64,000 bases of DNA, taken from NCBI GenBank assembly GCA_012934845.2, contig WNNJ02002713.1, positions 62,001 to 126,000 on the forward strand. The letters run 5' to 3'. The stretch comes from Pomphorhynchus laevis. Taxonomy: Eukaryota; Acanthocephala; Palaeacanthocephala; Echinorhynchida; Pomphorhynchidae. The notes below the pieces were generated by a model. It had not been told where the DNA came from, made no database searches, and worked only from the letters and a program-made list of their open reading frames with translations. Each line of letters begins with the position of its first letter. Position 1 is the first letter of the stretch. Below are positions 1 through 10,870 of this stretch, piece by piece. Both the position numbers and the translations under genes were made by a program.

Positions 1-640
1 CCAATATTAATGATAAAGGTGTATATTTTGATATGAACATTAAATTAACATCAATTAAAACTACATGTAATTAATATCGTAAAGATGACATATTTAAATA
101 TTCAAGAAACATTTTTGTATGATGATTTGCATGTAAGAATTGCAACAATATGTAATGATATTGGCTTACTTCAAAATCATTTAAATAATTTAATAGATAC
201 ATATTTTAAACTAGGTTACTGCAAAAATGTCATAATCAAAATTAATTAAATGTATTGGCATCTGTATTCAGACAAAAAAGGTGTTCCAATTAAAGGTAAT
301 AGTAGCCTAATTATAGCTGACTTATTTTAAGCTTTATAGAATATTAATTTGTTCATAACTGTTTAAAAAAATCTAAATAATATAAATATATGAAATATAT
401 ACTTTAATATACTTATGATAAATGTGTATTTAACTCTAATAATTTTATTTTAAAAGCGAACAAATTTATCCAGCTAGCTAATTCTTAATAAAACTACTAA
501 GTAGCTTTATTCTTAATAATACAAATATTAATATTAAGATTTGATCTGGATATTAAATCCAGATCAATTAAAACTACTTTCCAATATTAAAATAATCCTT
601 TAAACTTATGCTACAGGACTAATAAATTTTTAAAGTAGAA
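1..640 (+). mobile_element. Fragments of the YIDD-type (Naiad/Penelope-like) retroelement
   Basis: Positions 1-240 match the C-terminal part of the reverse transcriptase best seen at 9690-9960 (VYFDMNIKLT, DDIFKYSRNIF, LNNLIDTYFKLGY-like segments). Positions 270-640 match an upstream part (GVPIKGNSS...IIADLF). The two pieces are therefore out of order, and both are interrupted. They lie left of the last visible NUP107 exon. Confidence 0.75.
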
Positions 641-659
641 ATTGAGGTCACTGCTTTAA

Positions 660-1340
660 TAACCTTGCAAACCGGCACGTCAAAGATGTTTATCCCGTCC
701 GCTAGTCACCAACACGTTCCCTGGAGATGCCTGGTATATTATTCGCATGTTGCGTCGTTTTGTCGAGGCTTCCAATTCTGGAAGGAAAGTCACAAATCGC
801 CTGTGATTGATCGCGCTCACAGAAATGTCGTCCACAAAGGGGTGGCTATACTAAATTCATCGCTAACGTCGTTATTTTGTCTATGCCAAGCTGCGACAAT
901 ACTCAATTCGCTCGTCGTACGAATGTCAGATGTCGGACTGTTCTCGTTGTCAAAGTTAGAAAGCCATCGCCGATCGATACTCTCAATCAGCCTCGAGAAA
1001 AATGGAATAATTATTTGCTCATAGTACGGCATTTGAACCATGTTGGACTGCGAAATCAGTTATAAAGCGGGATCCTTTTAGGATCGCCAAGTAGCACCTG
1101 CAACAGGGACGTATCAACTGTTTCGTTTATGCCCGGGAAGGCATTCCAATTCCTGCATATCACGATGTTCATACAACGTTTATTCGCGTAGTGAAGCACA
1201 TCAACGAGCTCAATGCAGGCGATTTCAGGCTTCACAATTGTTAGGTAAGATTTGAGCAAATCAAACGACTTAAACATGTTGACTAATTCCAGTGGGTTTT
1301 GAAATAAAACGATATCTGCATAAAACGTGCTCAATGCAAA
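660..1340 (-). pseudogene. hAT-like transposase remnant
   Basis: Two minus-strand open segments (1334-1056 and 1041-817) are in different frames. The second carries MPYYEQIIIPFFSRLIESID, which resembles the hAT transposase segment where a tyrosine pair precedes IPFLDHLI-like hydrophobic residues and an arginine-rich end. The first carries FQNPLELVNMFKSFDLLKSY. Base composition is clearly GC-richer than the surroundings. No terminal inverted repeats were found. The family call rests on one motif and could be wrong. The piece is decayed. Confidence 0.4.
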
Positions 1341-1595
1341 AATGACATCCTCTGTAGATCCTGTTAATTGAAAATATCCTATTAATTAAAACTGCTATTT
1401 GTTTATACCGTAAGGATGATATATTTAAATTCATAAAAAGTATTTTTGCATGAGCATTCATGCATATCAAATAATATAAAATTATATGCATTAAATAATT
1501 AAATAATAATTAAATTATTTAATGATAATAATTCCTTAAAGGTCAATTTAATAATTTTATTTTTAAGTAAAATGTTACTTTAGTTTTACTTTTAT
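1341..1595 (+). mobile_element. Small fragment of the YIDD-type retroelement plus AT-rich filler
   Basis: Positions 1400-1500 match the KDDIFKF...FLHEHSC segment of the reverse transcriptase at 9760-9820. The rest is AT-rich with nothing recognisable. No further NUP107 exon was found between this point and the left edge. Confidence 0.5.
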
Positions 1596-1617
1596 CTAAG
1601 TTTTAGTTTGACCATAC

Positions 1618-4600
1618 CAACTTTGCAAAAAGCATTTGGCAGCAGCCCACCAGTAATCTTCGATATTTTTGCAAACCAACCAAACGACTTCAACTTCACC
1701 AGCAAGTAAACCATTAATTGCCCTTTCGTGTAGACTTAAACATTCTTGAAATGCCAAAGTTGAATTTGTCTTAAAGCACAATTCTTTATCCTCTTTATTT
1801 ACAAAATGACAATCATTTGATAACAAAACAGCCGCACGCCAGAACTGTCCAATAGACTCGAAAAGGTCAATACTCTTAAATAATGTTTTATCATAGAAAC
1901 ATATTTAGAATACGTAATACCAAAAAACTATAAAAGTACAATATTTAGTTTATATATTTTATATAGTTTTATACTATAAAAATATATAGTATAATATACT
2001 ATGTATAGATTTATACAGATTTATATACTTAAGTATATGCATTGCACGTCTTATATTTATTCTTTCAAAGGATACTGTCATGAATGAATTATGACTTGAT
2101 AAATAACAAGTGCCAGAACTACATTGGCTGACTTTAACTTTTAAACTGCACGTGTTTGTTTATTTGCATATTTCACTTTCTTCCAGACGATATATATTTT
2201 AAACATAAATGAACACAATTATTGAAGTTTTGATGACTATTTTTAATCCTGCACGCTACCTTAATTATATCCATCAGCAGTACGCTACATTTTAGTATTG
2301 GTGGACCTTATCAGCTACTGATCTAATGCCTATATTTCACGTTTTGTTTCACGTTTTAAACATCAATGAACAAAATTATTGAAGTTTTGATAACTATTTT
2401 TGATCCTGCACACTGCTTTGATCCTATCTATAAGTTATCTACGAAGGCAACCTTGTTGTTAATGAATTTATTGAATCTTTAAGCTCATTCGATAATTCCA
2501 TACAATGGGAAGCAACGCTAGAAATCAACGAAAAATTACCTGAATGTCCAAATTATTAGAAATGCTAACTTAATTGACACTGAAATTTGACAATAATTTG
2601 GAGTTTTTCTAAATGTAATGTCTTGGTCGTCATCCGTTCCCTTCAAATAAGACATTTTCGCTGCAGTCTCTTTATTTCTTGGAACCACTCTCTATTTGTT
2701 CTAACAAATAGAGAGGGTTCATCATTTCAAATCCAATCGATTTCCACAATTCTTCATTAAAAATAAGGTGAGATTTGGAAGTACAAAAATAATGTAAAAA
2801 CATCGTCGACATAGCAAAACTATTTATCAATATTAGTGAGGGTGGAGCAATATGAAGACTTCCAGTGGTGCATGTAGATTTATGCAAGAGAGAGCCAGCG
2901 GGTTAGCATTGCAATACCATCTATTTGATAAAAAAGGTCATTAAAAATAAGGTGAGATTCGGAAATATAAAGATGGAGTAATTCTTGGAATTCATTTTTA
3001 TTAAGATTTAATAAATGATTAGATTGTACTAAAAGATCTGCTGATAGTGAAATGGATTTATTCAATGGTTCGTTTGTTCGTTTGTTCGTTTGTTTTATCT
3101 AGCATACATTCTGCACTATCTGCTAATCGATTTCAACAATCCTCCATTCGCATGTTTTATAATCGCTCAAAGAGCGATACGCCAGAAATATAGTCTGGTA
3201 AAATCCCAGAATATACATCAGCACAAACATTTTTTAGGTTTACCTTTCTTCGGTAATAACTTACATCTACAAAAAGATTCTTAATTTTAATTGTTTTGAG
3301 TACAAGGTTTCCACTTTTAACCGTAGACTTCAAAAAGAGCATAATCTGTTCAAGAAAAAACCGCCATTCAATATAAATGGTGTTGTTTACATGTACGTTA
3401 CATAGAATGTAATAAGGTCATGTAGTTGGTCACGGAAATAGTATTTCGACACGAATAAAACTACAAATATAATTTATCTAGTGGTATCACTTCCAGTGCT
3501 TTAATTGAACAATCTATGAAAAATATAACCATTCTATACATTTCCAGTTCGTTAAGATTTCATGCTACGATAATAATGGTTCGTTTGTAAATAACGAAAC
3601 CACGTCACATGTAAGTATAAACTTACATGAAAAAAAAAACTTATATAAACGAGAGAATTAACAAACGAAAAATGGAGGATCGCAAAATATTAGATAAAAA
3701 ATACTTGTAGTACGCATATGGTGCATATGTTGCAATAATTATTGTCAAGAAAATAATGTAAAAGAACGTAAAATTCAAGAAGCATGTTTTATTAAAAAAA
3801 GTTTTCAAATCGTGTGATGGACAATAATAAAGCCGATATCGATCTTTTAATAAACACTTAATGATGTTTTATTATTTTAATTATTTTATAGTTACATTCT
3901 GGGTTCTAATTCTTTTATGTCCTGGGTTCTAATTGCCTGGTCATCTTTTATTGTGATGCAATTTTATAGTTTGATCTATCCATTACTACAACAATTTCCC
4001 TTGTCAGTTTCAGCTACTACAATTTGATCATTCTCACGTAGCTCTTTCAATGCATTGAAATCAGTTTTCGAGATGTTGGGGCGAATAGATCTACTCATAT
4101 TAAATCTTGAAATGTGATGTCTGAGGTCAGTAAGCTTATGTAATAACAATTGTGTGTTTTGATGTTCAGTGAAATGTTTGATTACATTTTGACCAAGTAA
4201 CTCTAACCCCGTAATAACTGAAATTTAATCACTGAATTTTAGGGACGAACCACAAATCCCCAATCGAAAACCTTTCTTTAGTACGTTAATCTGATTCTCT
4301 GAAATATTTTTTGGTTGCTTAAATTAATAATAGACCTGGGCACTCACAGGTATAACAGACCGGGGCACTCACAGGGTACTCACAACATCTTCGCAAGGCA
4401 AGATATTTCGAAATTGATAAAACATGGGCGAACGCAAAGAGCGAATCTTGTCTCTTAATTTCAAAACCTTTGTCGTAAACAGTTTGTGGAGGAAACTGTT
4501 TGATAGCCTTAGATTTAAATAATAATACATATGTAATGCCGTTAAGATTTAATTAAGATTTCCAGCGGTTAAGATTTAATGTCACGATAATATCGAAAAG

Positions 4601-7600
4601 AACGCAAAATTCAAGAAGCATATTTTATAAAAAAGGTTTTCAAAACGTTTGATTGACAATAATAAAGCCGATATCGATCTTTAAATAAAAACTTAACATA
4701 CTGGTGTTAATTCTTTTATATCCTAAAATTCTAATTCTGAAGTTTTTTTATTGTTTGGTCATATTTTATTGTGATGCTCCTATAAGAAATTTTGGTTAAT
4801 TTATTATTTTCCAATATTTCTTTCTTTTCTTTCTCTTTTCTCTTTTTTCTTATCAATTTACCATTCGTTTAAGATTTTTCTTTTTTACTTCTTTTTGTTC
4901 ATTCCCGCTTTGGAATTTTTTCAACTGGCCCGGAGGTTTATTCCAACATAGTAATCGAAGCAGTGCTATTACGTCACTTTCAATGTTCACGAGGAGCAGC
5001 GCAGTTGCAACGATGCTGTGACATCATTGATACTATATAAACAGAAACTCATCAGCTCTGGTTGTTTTGTTGATGTACCTGACGATGACAAGAGTACCGT
5101 CGAAACGTTGTAACGTTTTTAAAATAAAAATCGAATTCCACTTCTTTAAATCTTTTAGTATGATTGAGAATTCTTCTACATACACAATTAGATTTTAGGT
5201 AATTCAAATGCAATTGTCAACTTAAAATAAGAAATGATTTCAAACTTAGTTATCTATAAAGAATTCGAAAGATCAATTCTTGCCATTGAAAAATTAAAAG
5301 GAATTATTGTTTAAAATTATTTTTAAATAATTATTTAAAAAATCTTTTAAAAAAGGTTACCTGTTGATAAAAATAAATTGAACTTAAATGGCAAAATTTG
5401 ATAAAAATCAAATACTTTTATTTAAAAAATATAAATTTGATTTTTAAATTTAAATTATAAAAATCAGTTATTGAAAAATAAAAATAAAAAAAAATTATAA
5501 AAAAATTATAAAAATTATTGAAATATGTATTGAAATCTAATCAATCAAATTAGCTAACTGAGTCTACGTATTTTATTGTAAGCGTTAAATACGAAAGCAA
5601 ACCTGTTGTATTTGACCACTACGCAAATAGGCAAATGCGACTTCAAGAAGTTTATCGTCTACAAATTGATCTCGAAGAGCCAACGAACTGCCATTAAATG
5701 GCGCATCTGGATGCTAAATCAAAATCATTATAAAATATTTTCACTATTCACATACCAAACTTGAAATAATACGTCCATCGAACTTCGGCTTCTTCGCGGC
5801 AAACAGAGTCTCTGGCCTATTAAGCAGTCAAATAAAACCAATTTAAAAATCGAGTTCGCATTAAAACAAAAATACCAACTTACTGTTAGAATTCGTTATC
5901 AGGGATTTTTAATAGTTCTTTAGAATACTCAAAAACTCAAATAAGAGACTATATAGTTCGAATCCTTTTGATTATTTCTGTACATTAAATTACTTTAAAT
6001 TTTATACTCAATTAAATTATTTAATCAAAGCGTAAAAATCGACAAAAAAGATAATTTATTTATTAATTAATTTTACTAACGCTTCTTGTAAACGCACTAC
6101 ATATGAACCTAGGTTTTATTGGATTTTTATGTAATTTTGGATTCCAATATAATATAGGTATAGTTTTATTATCTGATTCAACCTTTATACCCTTAATAAA
6201 GGTATAAATTTATAATTTATTAATTTATAAATTTATATTAATTTATATTAATTTCGATTATCCTACAATATTTTTTAAAGTGTTTTTAATTACTTTTAGT
6301 AAGTAGTTAAAATTTATCAAATAATTTATTTATTTGATACTCTACTGAGTCCAATAGTTTACTATTAGACTCTGTCTAATAGGTATAATTATAATTTATT
6401 TACTGTATTAAATTATAATTTAATAAATTAACTTACAAGTAAATTAACTTATATTTTAAAATAAATTACATAGTAAATATAATAAGAAAAAGATATCATA
6501 TTATATTATTAGATGTATGAAAAATTATATATTTTGAGAATATATGACTTAAGTTGTACACTTTTATAAAAACATTTACATTTTACTTAAAAGATCGATG
6601 TCATTAATAAATTGAAAGGAATTAAAGTTAGTATTTCAATTTAAAAATGGAAAATTTAAAAAGTAAAAGTTTACTCAAGTAAACAGTCATTTTACGTTAA
6701 TGTTTATCTAAATATTTTATAATATTTTAATAAAATAAATTTTTGATAGCTTTTTCACTATTTACTATAACGATAGATATAACGAGTATAAATATATTTC
6801 ATATATATAATATATCATCGTTATAAGACAGTTTTTACTAGATAAAGATGAACTATCAAGTTCATTATAGGAACAAATAACTAAAGGAAACAAACTAAAG
6901 TTCATTCGATAACGATTTTTATTGGTTGCTTATATGACGTTTAGTAAATCAGAAATCATCAAACAATAAAGAATTATCAAACATTTGTGTTGCAATTTAT
7001 TATTCGGCATGTTAAACTTACGATATAAATTTTAGTTATGTAAAGACTTGACTGGAATCTGGCGTTATTTCATTAATTCTTAGGTATATTTAGGTATCTA
7101 AACCTAAATATATCTGAATTTTTCGAATTTGTCACTAAAGCTGTCACTTAAGGTAATATTTCTATGTTATTTACATATTTATTTTTATGTTATTTATGTT
7201 ATTTTATGTTATTATTTTTATAATTATTTTTATGTTATTTATAGTTGATAAATTTTATAATTTTAATTGTTTTTATAAATTCTCTAATTTTATGTTATTT
7301 ATGGTTCATCTGCCTAAATAGAATCGACTGTGCAAATCCTGATAATTGCAAAATTAAAATAAATTAAAAAAAATTTTAAAAACAAATTTTTCGTTTAAAT
7401 TAGAATTTTTTATCAGAACGAAAACAAAATATAAAAATTAGCAAAATGTCCTAATTTTTGATTAATTTTTAATCAAAAGTTAATAAAAGAAATTAGCATT
7501 AATTTACTCATCTTATAAAAATAAAATGTAATTTTATTTATACAAAATGTAATTTATAAAAATTAATAAAAATGTAATTTATTGTGTGGCACTACAAATT

Positions 7601-8421
7601 TGTAGTATAGGACAATATAATTATTGCACGTTATAAGTACAATATATTCTAATGTACTAAAGAGTACATTACAGACCAAAGGTGTTCGATAACACCAAAG
7701 TATTTGTAAATTTTACAAATACTTTGCTGATCAAATTGTAAAACGAATAAAATCATCAAAAGTACTAGATAGTGACATCTAAGAAACATCAAATTATTGC
7801 ATTCAAATATTTAAAATAAATTTAATATGAATTACCAATCACAAGGTTGCTGGAATAAATGATAATATTTGGCGGATAAACTGTTTGATGTTGGCAAATA
7901 TTCATTTTCTATTAGACTGCAAAACCAACTAATACGTGATTTAGCAGTTTCGTCATCGCTACTGACATTTTCCTGAGTGAAAATAGCATTTTATATTCAC
8001 GAAATGTTTCAAAGACCAACCTGTACATGTCTTTGTTTTTGCCATCTATTGCATAAGGCACGCATAATTCGCCATACAAAGCGTTCTTCATTTAGCCATT
8101 CCACATAATCTACCTGTCTACATGAAAAATATAATTTTAAAGTGTTTTAATAAAACTTACTTTTCACTGTCTTGTAATTGATCCAATAGCATGGTAAAGA
8201 TCTGATCGAACTGCTCTAGAAGCTCATCTGTTTCGTATTGAGCAAATGATATCCTGTATAGCTTCATCAAAAGGTTTTCTTCTAAAATCAGATTTAAAAA
8301 ACAAACACCTGAAATAAACGAGCGTACCTGATGAGCTTTTCGCGCTTATTAAAGTATCAAATTGATCAGATATCATCTTCAATAAAAACATAATACAATA
8401 ACACTTGATGGCACTAAAGAG
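1618..8421 (-). CDS. Nup107: Nuclear pore complex protein Nup107 (N-terminal and central part)
   Basis: Nup107 is a helical scaffold nucleoporin of the Y (Nup107-160) complex. Exons, 5' to 3' on the minus strand: 8421-8328, 8281-8161, 8117-8021, 7972-7836, 5816-5756, 5713-5603, 1874-1618; all junctions are GT-AG and in phase (about 292 codons). Against human NUP107 from memory, EWLNEERFVWRIMRAL matches the LWLLQQEMVTWRLL region, HPDAPF matches ELDPDAP, AFAYLRSGQIQQ plus IGQFWRAA matches YLFTLIRAG plus CGQAWRAA, and HERAINGLLAGEVE matches YERAIYAALSGNLK. An in-frame ATG lies at 8391; the acceptor before 8421 suggests an earlier exon I could not find. The C-terminal half lies beyond the left edge or is not recognisable. 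Four introns are 42-48 nt, but one is 2.0 kb and one is 3.7 kb and full of Penelope-like sequence. Identity is very likely. Confidence 0.88.
2211..2425. repeat. Tandem pair of ~65-bp segments, 157 bp apart
   Basis: A segment starting TGAACACAATTATTGAAG at about 2210 recurs at about 2367 with few changes (…TTGATGACTATTTTTAATCC against …TTGATAACTATTTTTGATCC). It lies in the 3.7-kb NUP107 intron, next to Penelope-like sequence. Function unknown. Confidence 0.65.
2430..2570 (+). mobile_element. Penelope-like reverse transcriptase fragment
   Basis: The plus strand reads NEFIESLSSFDNSIQWEATL followed by EINEKLPECPNY. This resembles the segment after the catalytic YVDD in Penelope-like RTs (…LNSFDP.IQ(F/W)…E.N..LPFLD). 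It is only about 45 residues and in opposite orientation to the larger piece at 2660-4480. Confidence 0.5.
2660..4480 (-). mobile_element. Decayed Penelope-like element inside a NUP107 intron
   Basis: On the minus strand, 4330-3930 reads SRSIRPNISKTDFNALKELR then ENDQIVVAETDKGN, the N-terminal RT signature of Penelope-like elements (…LS..E..AL..L..N..IVI..ADKG). Further downstream, 3065-2880 reads SESHLIFNDLFYQIDGIAM, the segment before and at RT motif B; a similar SHLIFNEEL lies at 2780. Spacing and order fit one minus-strand element, broken in several places. A ~100-bp direct repeat (3770-3870 and 4580-4700, both ending ...GCCGATATCGATCTTT) brackets part of it. No GIY-YIG domain was recognised. 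Confidence 0.6.
3770..4700. repeat. Direct repeat pair ~100 bp, ~810 bp apart
   Basis: AATTCAAGAAGCAT...GCCGATATCGATCTTT occurs at about 3773-3850 and again at about 4602-4682 with minor differences; a flanking GTTAAGATTT segment is shared as well (3553 and 4563). This could be the repeated termini (pseudo-LTRs) that Penelope-like elements often carry, which would fit the RT piece between and left of them. Confidence 0.55.
5075..5114 (+). ncRNA. Minimal hammerhead-ribozyme motif (Penelope type)
   Basis: The core CTGACGA (5079-5085) is followed by a helix II with GAC (5087-5089) pairing GTC (5099-5101), then GAAA (5102-5105) and CGTT, with a loop-less helix III (A-C/G-U). TAC (5076-5078) can pair with GTA (5110-5112) as the start of helix I. 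This order and the tiny helix III match the type I minimal hammerheads described in Penelope-like elements, thought to work as dimers. Helix I is short and one base is bulged at the foot of helix II, so activity is doubtful. Confidence 0.5.
5525..5580 (-). mobile_element. 3'-end stub of the YIDD-type retroelement
   Basis: Plus-strand AGCTAACTGAGTCTACG (about 5553-5569) is the reverse complement of the terminal segment found after the full 3' region at 10383-10410 and also near 38895, 41290 and 42745. Only this stub is present. Confidence 0.6.
5820..7830. other. AT-rich NUP107 intron, nothing recognised
   Basis: This stretch is a 2.0-kb intron of very AT-rich sequence with simple repeats such as runs of TTATGTTATTTATG near 7170-7310. 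I found no exon in phase, no RNA gene and no clear mobile element. Confidence 0.6.
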
Positions 8422-8788
8422 CTGACTTAAACAAAAATCATAACAGCTCTTTTAAAAGTTGTTTAACAAAGTCTGCTATCGAAGCAGAGTTGATGCTACA
8501 GAGATATGTATATTTATGTAATATCATCTTATTTTATTCTTGAGCAAAATATTTTTAAACGTATTTTTATTTATCCTCAACTAAGTTAATTACAGTGAAT
8601 TTCCTTCTCTTATCATTTAATCTTTTATCTCTTTTCTTTTGTAACTGTTCATGACGATGAACTATTTTAGTTACTAATTTTGTATCGGTTAATGTTTATA
8701 TATATTGTAAAAGGAATTGATTTTATAAAATACATTGAAAATAAATGCATCCCCTATATACTTAATTCAGTTAACCAGCCAATGTAAA

Positions 8789-8953
8789 TCACTTTTTAAT
8801 GAACACATTATCGGGTGCAGATTGATTTAATTTCGAAAGATTAGACTGTGCAATTGATATTCTTCGATATGACAAATAACTTTCAGGTATTATTGATGTT
8901 TCATCGCAACTACCGCATTCAAAACAAAAGAAAACACCTTTTTTAATATGTCC
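8789..8953 (-). other. Unassigned 54-codon open segment
   Basis: On the minus strand this reads GHIKKGVFFCFECGSC, then DETSIIPESYLSYRRISIAQ, ending before TGA at 8791-8789. The paired cysteines look zinc-ribbon-like. It lies just upstream of NUP107 and just downstream (plus sense) of nothing known. It may be a mobile-element relic or a lost host exon. Confidence 0.2.
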
Positions 8954-9057
8954 ATTTCCTTTTATCGATAGCAGCTAAATTACTTTATATGAGGTCCAGT
9001 AAGACTATTTTCAGGCCATAAGTGGCAATTGGGCAAACATTATTCTAAAATACTTTA

Positions 9058-9956
9058 ATGTTGCGACGAAGAATCCTTGTTTCAGCAGTGAAACTTAGTG
9101 AAAACTTAGTGAATACTGGTCTAAAACGCTATTTCAGTATTAATTCCAAAGAAGAATTTTTAGAACAGACAAAAGAAATAAAATTTCAAAATATAAATAC
9201 GCACGATCTTAGTACGCTTTATACAAATCAAGATTTAGTAGATATTAAAGAAGCGTTAGTAAAATTAATTAATCTTATATTCGGAAAAAGATATACATAT
9301 ATATGTTATAATAATTATAACGCCTATCTAATAAAAATTAAACCATCAAATAAATATAAATATATGGATAAAATTGAATTAATAGAATCCTAAATATTTT
9401 GATAAATCAAAATTATTTAAAAGTAGGGACATCTATATTTAGACAAGTAAAAGGTGTTCCAATGGGTGGTAATAGTAGCCCAATTATAGCTAACTTGTTT
9501 TTAAGCTTTATAGAATATGAATTTGTTCAGAATTGTGTAAAAACTAAATCTAAACAATATAAATATATGAAATATATGTTTCGATACATTGATGATATAT
9601 GTGTATTTAATTCTAATAATTTTTATTCAATTAGTGAACAAATATATACAGAAATCCTTATTCTTAACAAAACCAATATTAATGATAAAGAAGGTGTATA
9701 TCTAGATATGAACATTAAATTAACATTAACTAAAACTACTATTAATTTATATCATAAAGATGACATATTTAAATTTACAAGAAACATATTTTTGCATGAG
9801 CATTCATGTATACCATATAATATAAAATATAATACATTAAATTATGAAATTTTAAGAATTGCAACAATTTGTAACGATGTTGAATCTCTTCGAAATCTTT
9901 TAAATAATTTAATAGATACATATTTTAAACTTGGTTATTATAAAAATACCATATAA
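9058..9956 (+). pseudogene. Reverse transcriptase, YIDD type (Naiad/Penelope-like), best copy
   Basis: The element copies itself through RNA. Two adjoining frames (9058-9393 and 9399-9956) cover most of an RT core. Motif A is NTHDLSTLYTNQDLVDIK (aspartate present), motif B is RQVKGVPMGGNSSPIIANLF, and motif C is FRYIDDICVFN (both aspartates present). The rest reads VYLDMNIKLT, KDDIFKFTRNIFLHEHSC, ILRIATICNDVESL and DTYFKLGYYKN, the region where Penelope-like RTs have a conserved leucine- and histidine-containing thumb. The GxPMGGN form of motif B is unlike Penelope itself (MGSPLSP) and recalls RTs of the Naiad/Chlamys group. One frame change breaks it near 9395 and the N-terminus is missing; no GIY-YIG nuclease was seen. 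Family rank is inferred. Confidence 0.7.
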
Positions 9957-10089
9957 AAGGTGAAAATAATAAAATATATAAATCAACACAATAATATTAA
10001 AAATAAGTTTAAAATCATTAGCGGAAATTTTTATGGTAATAAATAATATACTTTGCATTAGAATAAGATACAATATAATCAAATTTAAT

Positions 10090-10195
10090 CAAAAGAAATA
10101 CGTCCTTAACACGTATTTGGCCCCGCTGCTATGTTGTGTAGAAGACTTACGGGCCGAAACCAAATAGCATTGCAGTTCCCCCTGATGACCTCTAA
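10090..10195 (+). ncRNA. Conserved 3' hairpin plus pseudoknot of the YIDD-type element
   Basis: About 140 nt after the RT stop. An 8-bp hairpin pairs AAATACGT (10096-10103) with ACGTATTT (10111-10118). Directly after it, GGCCC (10119-10123) pairs with GGGCC (10151-10155). CTGCTATG (10126-10133), lying inside that loop, pairs with CATTGCAG (10168-10175, one mismatch) outside it, giving an H-type pseudoknot. CTGATGACCTC follows. Copies at 41527-41606 and 42973-43046 keep the pairing with compensatory changes, which argues for a selected RNA structure, for example for template recognition or RNA processing. Confidence 0.65.
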
Positions 10196-10430
10196 TTCTT
10201 ATTCTGATACAACGTCAGTTATTTATTAGTCAATTCATCAAATGATTTTATTTTAAATTTCAATTTTTTATTTTAACTTGATTTAAATTATAAAAAATCT
10301 TATAACAATTATTTATTTTATTATTTAATTATTAAATTTTAATTTAGCATTATTATGTTTTGTTTATTTTATAATTATATTAAATACGTAGACTCGGTTA
10401 GCTGATTTGATTTATGAAAGCGTTGAGCTA
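10196..10430 (+). mobile_element. 3' tail of the YIDD-type element
   Basis: AT-rich tail shared with minus-strand copies at 41275-41500 and 42735-42960, ending in GTAGACTCGGTTAGCTGATT (about 10388-10407). The common end point in several copies marks the element's 3' terminus. Confidence 0.6.
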
Positions 10431-10870
10431 TTTTCCACAAAGTCTTTTCGTAATGTTGAGAAAAAGGACCATCGCGACATCATATAAAACTCGAGATCAT
10501 TGGCAAGTCTACCACCATTCAAAATTTAGTAAATATTGATATTTACTAAATATCAATATTATAGGGCTAATAAGCCCCATATATAATATGGGGCTTATTT
10601 GATCGCTTGCAACACATCTCGATTTTGAATAAAGGACTCCGAAAAATTAATTCCGTAAAATATACGAATGTTATGAAATCTTAACATATCCTTTATTACA
10701 TGAAAAATATGGCCTTCTAACTTTGAATTGCGTTTTAACATTATTGGAAGGTTATTTTGATCAAAAGAATCGAAAGCCTTACTAAAGTCAAAGAACACCG
10801 CATACAATGCCGATCCTAAACAAGTAGAGTGTATCATCGATTACATGAAGCAGAATTGAGAGCGGTGGAA
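10431..10870 (-). pseudogene. LINE reverse transcriptase fragment
   Basis: The minus strand (10837-10595) reads ALYAVFFDFSKAFDSFDQNN, matching LINE RT motif A (..V.FDFSKAFD...), followed by LPIMLKR and, at the end, DVLQAIK in place of the usual GVLQGS motif B start. About 80 residues only; clade not assignable. Confidence 0.6.

Noticed and set aside
8440-8470. Extra NUP107 exon (ADFVKQLLKEL)
   Set aside because: It would need a 23-nt intron or a non-GT donor, and the NUP107 alignment is already satisfied without it.
10150-10190. Hammerhead reading of the YIDD-type 3' structure (GGGCCGAAAC followed by CTGATGA)
   Set aside because: The boxes are in GAAA-then-CTGATGA order, and the bases that would form helix II (CC before GAAA, CCTC after CTGATGA) do not pair. 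The GAGG/CCTC outer pairing leaves no complete GAAA box.
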